A program made the position numbers and the translations under genes. Of a stretch of 14,459 nt of DNA, positions 1-8,698 are shown in pieces. The notes under the pieces were generated by a model. The model saw only the letters and a list, made by a program, of their open reading frames with translations, was not told the origin of the DNA and did not search any database. Positions within the stretch are counted from its first letter, which is position 1. Each line of letters starts with the position of its first letter. The stretch comes from Blastocladiella britannica (Eukaryota; Blastocladiomycota; Blastocladiomycetes; Blastocladiales; Blastocladiaceae). The stretch covers positions 1 through 14,459 of the forward strand of contig MU624997.1 in NCBI GenBank assembly GCA_025349905.2, in the 5' to 3' direction.

Positions 1-223
1 GGGCTCAGATCTGGGACCAGCGGCTCAGGATGCAGTCGGGTCATCGGCGCGGACCTGACAGCTGAATCAACCTGATTGTACGGATTCGTGGGAAGTTAGC
101 AAAATTTGGCGCCGACTTTGTTTTGTTTCATTTTTCACGAAAAAGTCAATATAGACTTTTGGTGGCCTTCCGCTTTTCGCTTCCCGCAAGCGAATTTGCT
201 AACAACTTTCCATAAAGAAGAAA
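1..223. promoter_or_regulatory. 5' flank of the uridine kinase gene
   Basis: I see no convincing coding sequence here. The first ~100 bases are GC-rich and could belong to the untranslated edge of a gene outside the window. The last ~100 bases are T- and A-rich and end in an A-rich stretch directly before the uridine kinase ATG at 224. No TATA element is evident. Open frames that start here and run over the gene are in the wrong frame. Confidence 0.4.
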
Positions 224-2060
224 ATGACCGACACCGCTGCCCCGCCGCCGACCGCCGCCAAGCCGCGGGTGTCCAAGACGTTCGCATCAGGTCGCATGCC
301 GTGGTACTCCATGGAGGGCACGCCGCAGCGGCCGTACATTATTGGCATGGCCGGCGCCTCGGCCTCGGGCAAGACCACGGTTGCCCAGCGCATCTTGCAC
401 AGGTACCCGTCTATTCTATTTACAGGAAGGGTACTCGGGCCACTGACACAGAACAATAAAAAAAAGCCTCGGTCCGCAGGTGGTGCTCCTGTCCATGGAC
501 TCGTTCTACAAGTCGCTGTCGGCCGAGCAGATTGCCGCTGCCCACCGCAAGTACGTTGCCCTTGCTATACCATCACATTAAGGTATTCTAACCGGGGATA
601 CAACACAGCGAGCACGACTTCGACCACCCGTCATCGTTCGACTACGACCTGCTATTCACGGTGCTCAACGACCTGCGCGAGGGCAAGCGCGTAGAGGTGC
701 CCGTGTACGATTTCGCCACCCACTCGCGGCTGCGCGACAAGACCACGCCCGTCTACGGCGCCAACGTGATCATCTTTGAGGGCATCTTTGCGCTGTATGA
801 TCCGCAGGTGCGCTCGGTCATGGATCTGATGGTGTACGTGGACACGGACGCCGACGTGTGTCTGGCGCGTCGTCTGCGCCGCGATATCGCCGAACGTGGT
901 CGGGATGCTGCGGGCGTGTTGCAGCAGTACGCGCGGTTTGTCAAGCCGGCGCTGGACAAGTTTATTCGGGTACTTTGTGTTATTGCTTCTGTTACGTCGT
1001 AATGGCCGCTGACCCTTTGTTGTACGTGGATAGCCCACCATGGCGCACGCCGACATGATTGTGCCGCGCGGCAAGGAAAACATTGGTACGTGTTTTTGTT
1101 TTGCATTTTCTTCACCTTAAAGGTGGTAGTACTCAATCTTTTGAGTAGTTGCCATCGACCTGATCACCAAGCACATCCTGCGGCAGCTGGACGAACGCGG
1201 CCAGTCGTTTCGCCACTTGATTGCCAAGCAGAACTACCCGGCCGAGCTGCCGAGCTCGGTGACGGTCATGGAGCCGCGCGGACAGCTCAAGGCGCTGCAC
1301 ACGATCATCCGGGGTATGATCTCTTTTTTTATTTATTATTACGTTTTTTACGTTTCGTTCATTTGTTGACACCAAAAAAAAAAATTAGATCGCACCACGG
1401 AGCGCGACGATTTCATCTACTACTCGGAGCGCCTGTCATGCCTGGTGGTGGAGCGCGCGCTGTCCATGTTCGACTTTGTGCCGCGGGCGGTGGAAACGCC
1501 CACGGGCGCCATTTACGAGGGCTTGGCGGAAGCAGAGCCGGTACGCTAATCTTTATTTGTTCAATTTTTTTTTTTTTTTTCAGAACCAACACATACGAAA
1601 TATGTCATAGTTGTGCGGCGTCTCGGTGATCCGGTCCGGCGCAACCATGGAAACCTCGCTTCGCCGGATCTCGAAAGACGTAGCGATCGGCAAGTTGTTG
1701 ATCCAGACGTCGCCCGTATCGGGCGAACCGGAACTGCACTACTGCAAGTTACCCGTGACCATTGCCCAGCAGTCGGTGCTGCTGATGGACGCGACGATCG
1801 CGTCGGGCGCGGCGGCCATGATGGCGATCCGCGTATTGCTGGACCACCGAGTGCCCGAGTCCAAGATCGTGCTGGCCACGCTGCTGGCGGCTCCTCCCGG
1901 CTTGCACGCGGTGGCCCGCGCGTTCCCGGCGGTCCGGATCGTGGTGTCGGAGGTGGACAAGGAAATGGACAGCCAGTACCATATTTTGCCTGGCGTCGGC
2001 AACTTTTCCGACCGGTACTTGGGGTCGGGGGACGGGAGTAACAAGCTTGACGACGAGTAA
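224..2060 (+). CDS. URK1: Uridine kinase with C-terminal UPRT-like domain (Urk1/UCKL1 type), 7 exons
   Basis: Phosphorylates uridine and cytidine to UMP and CMP in cytosolic pyrimidine salvage. Inferred exons are 224-402, 467-550, 609-969, 1034-1085, 1149-1313, 1389-1540 and 1611-2060. They join in frame to 480 aa. The P-loop GASASGKT lies at residues ~44-51. After splicing it is followed by VVLLSMDSFY, EHDFDHP, PVYDF, VIIFEGIFALYD and VDTDADVCLARRL, the usual uridine kinase blocks. The C-terminal ~170 residues are the UPRT-like domain (GVSVIRSGATME, IGKLLIQT, GEPELHY, LMDATIASGAAA, IPGxGNFxDRY-like end), colinear with Urk1 and UCKL1. The AAG acceptor at 464-466 is preferred over the CAG at 477-479, because only the former keeps frame and gives the family-like SLGPQVVLLS. 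In this family the UPRT domain may be catalytically inactive. The start has an A-rich context (gaagaaaATG). Confidence 0.94.
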
Positions 2061-2095
2061 AATGAATTGCTCTTTGCATTCCGAAATCAAAGAAA

Positions 2096-2512
2096 ATGCT
2101 GTCGGCACGCTCCATTCTCCGCATTCCACGCGTTTTGATGACGACCACGACACCCACGCGTCTGATGTCGTCGTTTGACCCGCGAACCCGCACGCCCGGC
2201 CCGCTTCCGCTCGGCGACAAGCAGCAGCAGCGCGAGATGGAGGAGTTGATTAAGCGCGCGCAGCCGCGATTCGACAATGCCGAGGAGCTGCACCCGGATG
2301 CCGAGCGCGAGCCGCTGGCACCGTACCCAGGAGGCGTCAACCCGGCCACGGGCGAGGTCAATGGACCGAAAGGGCCCGAGCCAACGCGGTACGGCGATTG
2401 GGAGCGTAAGGGTCGCGTTTACGGTATTCTATATTACTCTTTGTCGGTTTGGACCTTACCACTCACTCGATATGCCTGGACGACGACAACGACACCAACG
2501 ACAGATTTTTAA
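2096..2512 (+). CDS. SDH8: Succinate dehydrogenase assembly factor 4 (SDHAF4/Sdh8), mitochondrial, 2 exons
   Basis: A matrix factor that binds flavinated SDHA/Sdh1 and helps complex II assembly. Exons 2096-2423 and 2505-2512 give 111 aa. The N-terminus (MLSARSILRIPRVL) is basic, Ser/Arg-rich and lacks acidic residues, as in a mitochondrial presequence. The middle is hydrophilic. Residues ~79-111 carry the DUF1674 signature: GGVNPATGEVNGPKGPEP, then TRYGDWERKGRVYDF ending at the stop. The Asp-Phe C-terminus appears only after removing the 81-nt intron (donor GTATTC, acceptor CAG). That intron is a multiple of three with no in-frame stop, so an unspliced reading would carry a spurious 27-residue insert before the final Phe. 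The gene starts 35 bp after the uridine kinase stop, with AAA before the ATG. Confidence 0.92.
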   Translation: MLSARSILRIPRVLMTTTTPTRLMSSFDPRTRTPGPLPLGDKQQQREMEELIKRAQPRFDNAEELHPDAEREPLAPYPGGVNPATGEVNGPKGPEPTRYGDWERKGRVYGILYYSLSVWTLPLTRYAWTTTTTPTTDF

Positions 2513-2578
2513 AAATATACAATATTCGCAAAAAAAAAGACATGCATAATTCGATAGATACAAAGCGCGACAGATCAA
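2513..2578. terminator. 66-bp convergent 3' interval between SDHAF4 and PEP carboxykinase
   Basis: Both flanking genes end here, so their 3' untranslated regions and polyadenylation zones must share or overlap this AT-rich stretch. It contains TTTTTAAAAATATACAATATT and an A9 run but no exact AATAAA on the plus strand. Assigned by position only. Confidence 0.35.
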
Positions 2579-4403
2579 TTAGATCTTGGGGCCAGCGTTG
2601 ACAACGGCCTCCGACGCCTGGTCCTGGTACAGCTTAAAGTTGTTGACAAACAGCTGCGCGAGCTTGTTGACGGTCTCGTCGTACTCGGCGGGCGTACCGG
2701 TCCACGCCTTCTTGGGGTGCAGCACCGACTCGGGAACACCCGTCACCTTCTTGGGGATCGACAGGCCAAAGACCGGGTAGTTCTCGTACTCGGCGTTGGC
2801 GAGCTCGCCATTGTGGATGGCGTCAATGATGGCGCGCGAGTACTTGAGGGAAATGCGCTTGCCCACGCCGTACTTGCCGCCGTTCCAGCCGGTGTTGATG
2901 AGCCAGGCGTCGGCCGAGTGCTCCTTGATCTTGTCGGCCAGCATGTTGGCGTACTTGGTCGGGTGCCACACCAGGAAGGGCTGACCAAAGCAGGCCGAGA
3001 ACGTGGCCGACGGCTCGGTCACGCCCTCCTCGGTGCCGGCAATCTTGGCCGTGTAGCCCGAAATGAAGTGGTACATGGCCTGGGCCGAGTTGAGCTTGGC
3101 CACGGGCGGCAGCACGCCGAACGCGTCGCACGTCAACAAGATAATGTTCTTCGGGTGCCCGCCGACGCACGGCAGCTTGGCGTTGGGAATGTACTCGATC
3201 GGGTACGCGCAGCGCGTGTTCTCGGTCAGCGACGCGTCCGTGTAGTCCACGAGCCGCGACTCCTTGTTGAACACCACGTTCTCGAGCACCGACCCGAACC
3301 GGATGGCCGCAAAGATCTCGGGCTCCTTCTCGGCCGACAGATCAATCGTCTTGGCGTAGCACCCACCCTCAATGTTGAAAATGCCGTCGTCCGACCAGCA
3401 GTGCTCGTCGTCGCCAATCAGGTACCGGTGCGGGTCGGCCGACAGCGTCGTCTTACCCGTGCCCGACAGACCAAAGAACAGCGACGTGTCGCCGTCCTCG
3501 CCCGAGTTGGCCGACGAGTGCAGCGACAAGACACCCTGCTTGGGCATCAGGTAGTGCATGATCGTGAACACGCCCTTCTTCATCTCGCCCGCGTACTGCG
3601 TGCCGAGAATCACCATCTCGCGGCGCTTGAAGTTGATGGCCACCGACGTGGTGGACGTCATGCCCGTTGTGTAACGGTTGGCCGGGAACTGGCCGGCGTT
3701 GAAGATGGTGAAATCGGGGTGGCCAAAGTGCTCGAGCTCCTCGTCAGTCGGGCGGATCAGCATGTTGCGCATGAACAGGGCTTTTGGGGGTATTTTTTCA
3801 GTTTTTTTTTTCTTTCTGCAAAATAAAATAAAGATATAGATACCGTGGTAGGCGCGAGCGCACACAATGCGGACCTTGATGCGGTGCTTGGGGTCCCATC
3901 CGGCGTAGCCGTCAAAGACGTACAGGCGGGAGCGGGTGTTGAGGTAGTCAATGGCGCGCTCGCGGTTGATCATGAAGACCGACTCGGAGATCTTCATGTT
4001 TACGGGGCCCCACTATTGACCGACATTTGTTGATGCGGTCAGTTTTTTTATTTTTTTTTGTTTTGCGAGGCGTTTTTCTCGAAATGGCTACTCCCCCCAC
4101 CACCACAACCAAGGGTCCCTGGAGAAAAAAAGGAAGAAAAAAAGGATAGCATACCCAGATGTCACGGGCCGACGTCTCCTCCTCAACAACGCGCTTGTCG
4201 CGGGGCGAGCGACCAGTCTTGGCGCCTGACGACGTGATCAGCGCACCGGTCGACGACAGGTAGGTGCCGTCCTCGTACTTGAGAGCGTCCTCGTACAGCT
4301 GGGCAACCGAGATGTTGCGCTTGATCTCCTTGGAGTAGTCAATGCCGGCCTCCTTGTGGAGCGTCTCCTGCACGGTCTCGGCAATGGAGGGAATGGAGGT
4401 CAT
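2579..4403 (-). CDS. PCK1: Phosphoenolpyruvate carboxykinase (ATP), 3 exons
   Basis: Cytosolic first committed enzyme of gluconeogenesis: oxaloacetate + ATP gives PEP + CO2 + ADP. On the minus strand the exons are 4403-4155, 4012-3844 and 3780-2579, giving 539 aa, close to the ~550 usual in fungi. [13 protein letters not shown] (residues ~59-71) is the conserved substrate-binding arginine region. WGPVN is recreated by joining exons 1 and 2 (DIW|WGPVN). [15 protein letters not shown] spans exons 2 and 3. The kinase-1a P-loop GLSGTGKTT is at ~243-251, kinase-2 LIGDDEH at ~260-266, and [12 protein letters not shown] and RFGSVLENV follow. The P-loop defines the ATP-dependent family. An in-frame ATG at 4463 would add 20 residues, but the ATG at 4403 sits in an A-run and fits homologues. 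Intron 1 is 142 nt; intron 2 is 63 nt. Confidence 0.96.
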
Positions 4404-4543
4404 TTTTTTTGGGTTGGGGTTGATCGCAATGTTTGGTTTGGAAAGAGAAAAGCAAAGGTCCAAGGACTGACAAGGTACACAATGGACGCGAAAGAAGGTT
4501 TTTTTTTTTCTATTTCATAAGCGATGGGAGGCGGCGCGAGCTT

Positions 4544-4626
4544 GATACTTATAAGGTATCGAATGCGCTTAGCAGTACGGTAAAGTTTCGCGTGAGTTCG
4601 GCGGCCGTTGGTGTCATTCGGATTGG
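4544..4626 (-). promoter_or_regulatory. Candidate PCK1 core promoter: TATA-like palindrome plus CCAAT box
   Basis: The 345-bp interval 4404-4748 lies between the PCK1 start and the SET gene's 3' end. Positions 4544-4560 read gatacttataaggtatc: 5-nt inverted arms (GATAC/GTATC) around the 8-bp palindrome CTTATAAG, about 150 bp before the PCK1 ATG. On the minus strand a CCAAT pentamer lies at 4626-4622, about 70 bp further upstream. This spacing resembles a classical TATA/CCAAT promoter. Function is inferred from sequence and position only. Confidence 0.45.
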
Positions 4627-4748
4627 ACCGGCGAACTTTGGGGGATTTTTCTAATTGCGATCGTTAGATCTCAGTGATGAAGTGAGTTACACTTTTACTA
4701 TTTCCCAAAAAAATCCCCTCCAATCTTCTCAACCGAATCAGATTGAAC

Positions 4749-5430
4749 TCACTTGCGTGCATCAACCTGCTGCTGGATGTGCGACATGAGCGGGAACGAG
4801 GCCAGCTGCTCGGCCGTCAGGTACTTGGCGCCCTGGACCTTCTTGACGCACTATTGTTTACATGCGTGTGTGAAAAAAAAACGTTGTTTCTGCATTTGGC
4901 TGCATGAAAGACCATCGCATCATCCCGGAATGCCGGCGACGAGCAGCAAATAAATAATGGCATACCTGAGTAGCCCCGCACCAGCAGTCAAACGGTTTGT
5001 CCATGTCCCACTCGGAAGCCGGGTAGAAAAAAGTCATTTCATCGCCTTCGGCCATGGCTATACACCGCTACAAAGTCAATTTCAACTCATAAAAAAAGTG
5101 AATCCAAAATAACGAACCACGCACGGCACGAACCTCCATCTTGTCCGTGTCAAAGATCACCGACGGGTCGCACGAGTGGTTACAGTACACCAGATCGCTG
5201 TTGAGCTCCACGTGCTCGTTGAGGCCCGTCTGCACAGTCGTGTACCGTTTCGCCGCGTACGTGACGCCCTCGATCGGCGCGATCACCTCGCCGGCAGCGT
5301 ACGCGCGCGTCGTCACCAGCTTGGACGTCAGATTGTCGGCAAACTTCACCACGAACCGGTCAGCGTGGGTCGGCTTGTACGTCGGTGCCACCAGGGCCGC
5401 GGAGGTCGGGGGGAGGGTAGTTGATGCCAT
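4749..5430 (-). CDS. Small SET-domain protein with post-SET cysteines, 3 exons
   Basis: Belongs to the short stand-alone SET proteins of fungi; members are putative lysine methyltransferases, and this substrate is unknown. Exons 5430-5125, 5067-4966 and 4850-4749 give 169 aa. The core shows LNSDLVYCNHSCDPSVIFD with the NHSC motif at ~84-87, which binds AdoMet and forms the SET pseudoknot. GDEMTFFYPASEWDM then carries the catalytic Tyr region. The post-SET CWCGATQC starts at ~130, its last Cys coming from exon 3. The C-terminus is VKKVQGAKYLTAEQLASF...HIQQQVDARK. The donor of intron 1 (GTGCGT at 5124) has one in-frame alternative (GTGGTT at 5120, with the acceptor ending at 5058), so residues ~103-107 are uncertain. 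All chosen introns are phase 0. The stop is embedded in a perfect donor-like AAGTGAGT. No pre-SET domain or targeting signal is visible. Confidence 0.85.
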
Positions 5431-5760
5431 TTTGTTTATGTTTTATTCAATCCGGCTTGGTGGCTCAGCAAGTTTTATTTATTTATGTGAATTATGTGGG
5501 AGCGGGAGAGAAAAGAGAGAAGCGGAAGCACGACGGAGGTCTGCCGCTTTGGCCCGAGGCCCATGTGTGAAGCAGCCGAAGTGCACAGGTTGCTTGCTAT
5601 GTATGGAACCGCATCAGCGCACTCGCCGAGATGATATGGGAAAAGGCACGCAGTTGTTGATCCATCTTTCCCATAGCTCCATTCCGTTCAGCCGTACACT
5701 CAAAGAACCCCACCATCTCGGACTCAATGAGATTCTCTTCCCAAGGCACACGAAAAAAAA
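5431..5760. promoter_or_regulatory. Divergent promoter region between the SET gene and kynureninase
   Basis: This 330-bp interval separates two genes transcribed outward. Both ends are AT-rich: the SET side is rich in T/A, and the kynureninase side ends in an A9 run that includes the ATG's A. The middle is purine-rich (gagagaaaagagagaag near 5507-5523). I see no coding frame of quality, tRNA or clear TATA box. Confidence 0.45.
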
Positions 5761-7218
5761 ATGGCCCAACACCCCATCGACACCCTCAAGCACGAGGCGC
5801 ACCAGGCCGGCCTCGATCTGGCGTCGCTCGACTTTGCCGCGCACCTGGATAACAGCGACGAGCTCAAGCACCTGCGCGCCGAGTTCCACATTCCGACGCA
5901 CCCGGCTCCCACGGCCGCCAACGCCACTGCGCTCCCTTCGACCGCCACCTCGTCGCCCGTGATTTACCTGTGCGGCAACTCGCTCGGCCTGCAGCCCAAG
6001 CGCACCGCGGGTCTGCTGACCGAGGAATTGCAAGTGTGGGCGGAGCGTGGCGTGCACGGCCATTTCGACCACGCGCACGGGCGCCCCTGGGTGACGATTG
6101 ACGAGACGGTGACGACGTCTCTGGAGCGGCTGGTGGGTGCGGCGCCCGGCGAGCACGAGGTGGCGTGCATGGGCTCGCTCACCAACAACCTGCACCTGCT
6201 GATGGTCGCGTTCTATCGCCCCACGGCCGCCCGCTACAAGATCGTGATCGAGGCCAAGGCGTTCCCGTCCGACACGTACGCGGTGGCGTCGCAGGTGGCC
6301 ATGCACGGCCGCGACCCGGCCGACGCGGTGATTGCGCTGGCGCCCCGGACCGGAGAGTACACACTGCGCACCGAGGATATTCTGAAAGCCATTGACGACA
6401 ATGCCGACCAGATCGCGCTCGTCATGCTCTCGGGATTGCAGTACTACACGGGCCAGGCATTTGAAATGGAACGCATCACTGCCCACGCCAAGGCCAAAGG
6501 GTGCGTGGTTGGGTGGGACCTGGCCCATGCCGTGGGGAACCTGGATCTCAAGCTGCACGACTGGGGCGTCGACTTTGCCGCATGGTGTTCGTACAAGTAC
6601 CTCAAGTGCGTTTTTATCTCATTATCTCTTTTTGCTTGGATCTTACCTGCAAAAATATGTAGCTCGGGACCGGGATGCATTGCCGGCGCATTCGTGCACT
6701 CCGCGCACGCGACGCGCACCGACCTGCCGCGTTTGGCGGGTTGGTGGGGCCACGACAAGGCGTCGCGGTTCACGATGCCGGCCGATTTCCGGCCCATGCC
6801 GGGCGCCGCCGGGTTCCAGCTATCCAACCCGTCGGTGGTGGCGACCGTGTGTGTTCTGGGATCCATGCAAGTCTACGATCAGACGACCATGGCCGCGCTG
6901 CGTGCCAAGTCGGATCGGCTGACGGCGTACCTGGAGCACCTGCTGGACATGGAGCTGCACGACCGCGTGCGTGACGGGCGGCTGGTGCAGCTGACGCCGC
7001 GCGATGTCGCGCACCGTGGCGCGCAACTTTCGCTGCTGTTCCCGGCCATGACGTCGGTTGCGCCGCTGATGCGCGAGCTCGAGCACCGCGGGGTGGTCGT
7101 GGACGAGCGCGAGCCCAACGTCATTCGCGTAGCGCCCGCGCCGCTGTACAATACGTTCTCGGACGTGCGCCGGTTCGTTACCGCGCTCAAGTCGGCCATG
7201 GTGGTGGTGTCGCAGTGA
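5761..7218 (+). CDS. BNA5: Kynureninase (L-kynurenine hydrolase), 2 exons
   Basis: A PLP enzyme cleaving 3-hydroxykynurenine to 3-hydroxyanthranilate plus alanine in tryptophan breakdown and de novo NAD synthesis. Exons 5761-6605 and 6663-7218 give 466 aa, the usual length for human KYNU and yeast Bna5. Recognisable blocks are YLCGNSLGLQPK (~69-80), HFDHAHGRPW (~101-110), MGSLTNNLHLLM, EAKAFPSDTYA, GWDLAHAVGN (~251-260), and the PLP-lysine motif CSYKYLNSGPG with Lys ~279. Then come GWWGH, FQLSNPSV and a C-terminal IRVAPAPLYNTFSDV. The 57-nt intron cuts YKYL|N at phase 2. It is a multiple of three with no in-frame stop, so unspliced reading inserts 19 foreign residues next to the PLP lysine. 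The start has an A-run context. The gene is convergent with mS41, 43 bp between stops. Confidence 0.96.
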   Translation: MAQHPIDTLKHEAHQAGLDLASLDFAAHLDNSDELKHLRAEFHIPTHPAPTAANATALPSTATSSPVIYLCGNSLGLQPKRTAGLLTEELQVWAERGVHGHFDHAHGRPWVTIDETVTTSLERLVGAAPGEHEVACMGSLTNNLHLLMVAFYRPTAARYKIVIEAKAFPSDTYAVASQVAMHGRDPADAVIALAPRTGEYTLRTEDILKAIDDNADQIALVMLSGLQYYTGQAFEMERITAHAKAKGCVVGWDLAHAVGNLDLKLHDWGVDFAAWCSYKYLKCVFISLSLFAWILPAKICSSGPGCIAGAFVHSAHATRTDLPRLAGWWGHDKASRFTMPADFRPMPGAAGFQLSNPSVVATVCVLGSMQVYDQTTMAALRAKSDRLTAYLEHLLDMELHDRVRDGRLVQLTPRDVAHRGAQLSLLFPAMTSVAPLMRELEHRGVVVDEREPNVIRVAPAPLYNTFSDVRRFVTALKSAMVVVSQ

Positions 7219-7261
7219 TTTTTTTTTTTCGTGTTTTGGAGAGTATACATTATGGTTGCTA

Positions 7262-7839
7262 TTACTTGCGCTTACCACTCGATTTGATCATGTGAAGGTC
7301 GCGGCCATTGCGGTACCGCTCGGTCCAGAGCAAAATGTACTTGCGCTGGCGCGGGTTGAGGCCCGATGCCTTGAGTTGCTCCGAGTTGGAGGTGAAGAGC
7401 GATTCCCAGTCCTTTTCATAAATTTTCAACATGAGAGGGCCATTGGAACCAAGAGACCAAGGAAGTACATACCTTGAACTTGTCGGCAACGGCGGTCGAA
7501 TCGCGGCCGATTTGGTACAGGAACGAGTGCACGTCCTTGACCGAGCCTATTTGTATTGTTTATTGCTTTTTTGGTCAGTATGATGGAGCATTACGCGCTC
7601 GTGCCGACTAGGGAGCACGGGCACACACAGATAATGCGCGTGCCGTTGGCCTAATATCGCGTGAAATAATAATAATAATAAAAACAAATACCCCGCGGCT
7701 TGGGCACTGCCTTGGTGGCGGGCGAGGTGCCAACATCGGCATTAGGAGCGGTGGTGGCGGCGGACGCAGCAGACACGGCCGCAGCGCGCACGGCGGTCGA
7801 GGTTGTAAAGGCGCGGACGGGCAGCCGTGTTGCGAGCAT
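7262..7839 (-). CDS. FYV4: Mitochondrial small ribosomal subunit protein mS41 (IGR motif, Fyv4 family), 3 exons
   Basis: A component of the mitochondrial ribosomal small subunit in fungi. Exons 7839-7692, 7546-7473 and 7411-7262 give 123 aa. The first ~40 residues (MLATRLPVRAFTTSTAVR, then Ala/Ser/Thr-rich) form a typical mitochondrial presequence. PKPRGSVKDVHSFLYQIGR follows, with IGR at ~62-64. DKFKDWESLFTSNSEQLKASGLNPRQRKYIL completes the family domain. The tail is basic (KSSGKRK). Intron 1 is 145 nt and AT-rich; intron 2 is 61 nt. The first codon of exon 2 is split (G|GC). The ATG has an AAA context and faces the GLTP start across 44 bp. Confidence 0.9.
7665..7681. repeat. (AAT)n microsatellite inside mS41 intron 1
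   Basis: About five AAT units next to the intron 1 donor of mS41. On the coding (minus) strand this is an ATT-rich run beginning about 10 nt downstream of the splice site. It has no coding role. Confidence 0.75.
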
Positions 7840-7883
7840 TTTTGTTTCTTTTTGTTAAAAAAAAAAAAAAAAAAAGAGCAAAA
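7840..7883. promoter_or_regulatory. 44-bp bidirectional promoter shared by mS41 and GLTP
   Basis: The start codons of mS41 (minus) and GLTP (plus) are only 44 bp apart. The interval is nearly pure T-run then A-run: T-rich next to mS41, then about 19 consecutive A near GLTP. Such poly(dA:dT) tracts exclude nucleosomes and are typical of divergent promoters. The two 5' leaders must be very short, or transcription must start inside the opposite gene. Confidence 0.6.
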
Positions 7884-8698
7884 ATGGCCTCCGCGACCTA
7901 CTTTGATTCCCTGCCCGTCAGCTACACCAGCGTCCCCGTCACGGGCGACGGCATCGACACTCCCGCGTTCCTGATTGCCACCGAGGGCCTGATCTCCATG
8001 CTTGGTATATTTAAATAAAAAGATCAAGGATTGATTGATCGCTCACCTACTCCACTCTGTAGATCTGCTCGGCAGCGCTGCCTTCAAACCCGTGCAGTCC
8101 GACATGTCAGGCAATGTCAAGGTATTACATTATACTTATTTCATGAAGGAACATCATACCGACATAGTGAATGGTGATTGACCAGAAAATCCGCGATCGC
8201 TACACGACCGACCACGGCAAAAATGCCACGCTCGAGAAACTGGTTGCCAGCGAAAAGTCCGACGGCCAAAAGACGGGTGCCGAGGGTCTGCTCTGGCTCA
8301 CTCGGTTCGTTTTTTTTTCCTTTTGCATTACCGCAAATACCGCAACTCAGATGCACTAAAAACAGTGGCCTCGACTTCTGCGCCAAGGCACTGCGCCGCT
8401 CCGTGTCGGATCCGAGCGAGGAGCTGACCGTGTCGTTCACCAAGGCGTACGAGGTGACGCTCAAGCAGTACCACTCGATGCTCGTCCGCCCCATCTTTTC
8501 GGTGCGGTCTCTTGTTTTCCATTGCATTGGATTGAAATTGAAATTTGTATATTTAAAAAGCTGGCCATGAAGGCGTGCCCGTACCGCAAGGATTTCTACG
8601 CCAAGCTCGGATCCGACCAGGAAAAGGTCTCGCAGCAACTTGGCGACTGGCTCTCTGCCCTGGAGGGCATGCTGGTGACGCTGAGTAAAGTGGTGTAA
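7884..8698 (+). CDS. Glycolipid transfer protein (GLTP domain), 5 exons
   Basis: A cytosolic protein with the all-helical GLTP fold that moves glycosphingolipids between membranes. Exons 7884-8004, 8063-8121, 8186-8304, 8366-8501 and 8561-8698 give 190 aa, close to the family's ~200. After splicing the text is strongly family-like: LDLLGSAAFKPVQSDMSGNV, then K-IRDRY, EGLLWLTRGLDF, PSEELTVSFTKAYE and RPIFSLAMKACPYRKDFY. The glycolipid headgroup residues known in human GLTP (Asp48, Asn52, Lys55, Trp96, His140) align with Asp54, Asn58, Lys61, Trp97 and His136, so binding looks intact. Every exon junction is needed to keep frame and restores conserved motifs. There is no membrane segment or signal peptide. 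Confidence 0.95.

Noticed and set aside
467..479. CAG acceptor at 477-479 for the first uridine kinase intron
   Set aside because: Gives the wrong phase for the conserved VVLLSMDSFY block; the AAG at 464-466 keeps frame and adds family-like residues.
1561..2361. 266-codon minus-strand frame across the uridine kinase 3' exon and SDHAF4
   Set aside because: Runs through two identified genes and an intron; low-complexity Ser/Pro/Arg with no family signal.
2717..3826. 369-codon plus-strand open frame over the PEP carboxykinase gene
   Set aside because: Antisense shadow of a strongly recognised gene; composition is repetitive Arg/Val/Leu/Gly with no motif.
4404..4463. In-frame upstream ATG giving PEP carboxykinase a 20-residue extension
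   Set aside because: The enzyme is cytosolic, homologues start near the second Met, and the second ATG has the A-run context common in this window.
5614..6558. 314-codon minus-strand frame over kynureninase
   Set aside because: Antisense shadow of a well-supported enzyme.
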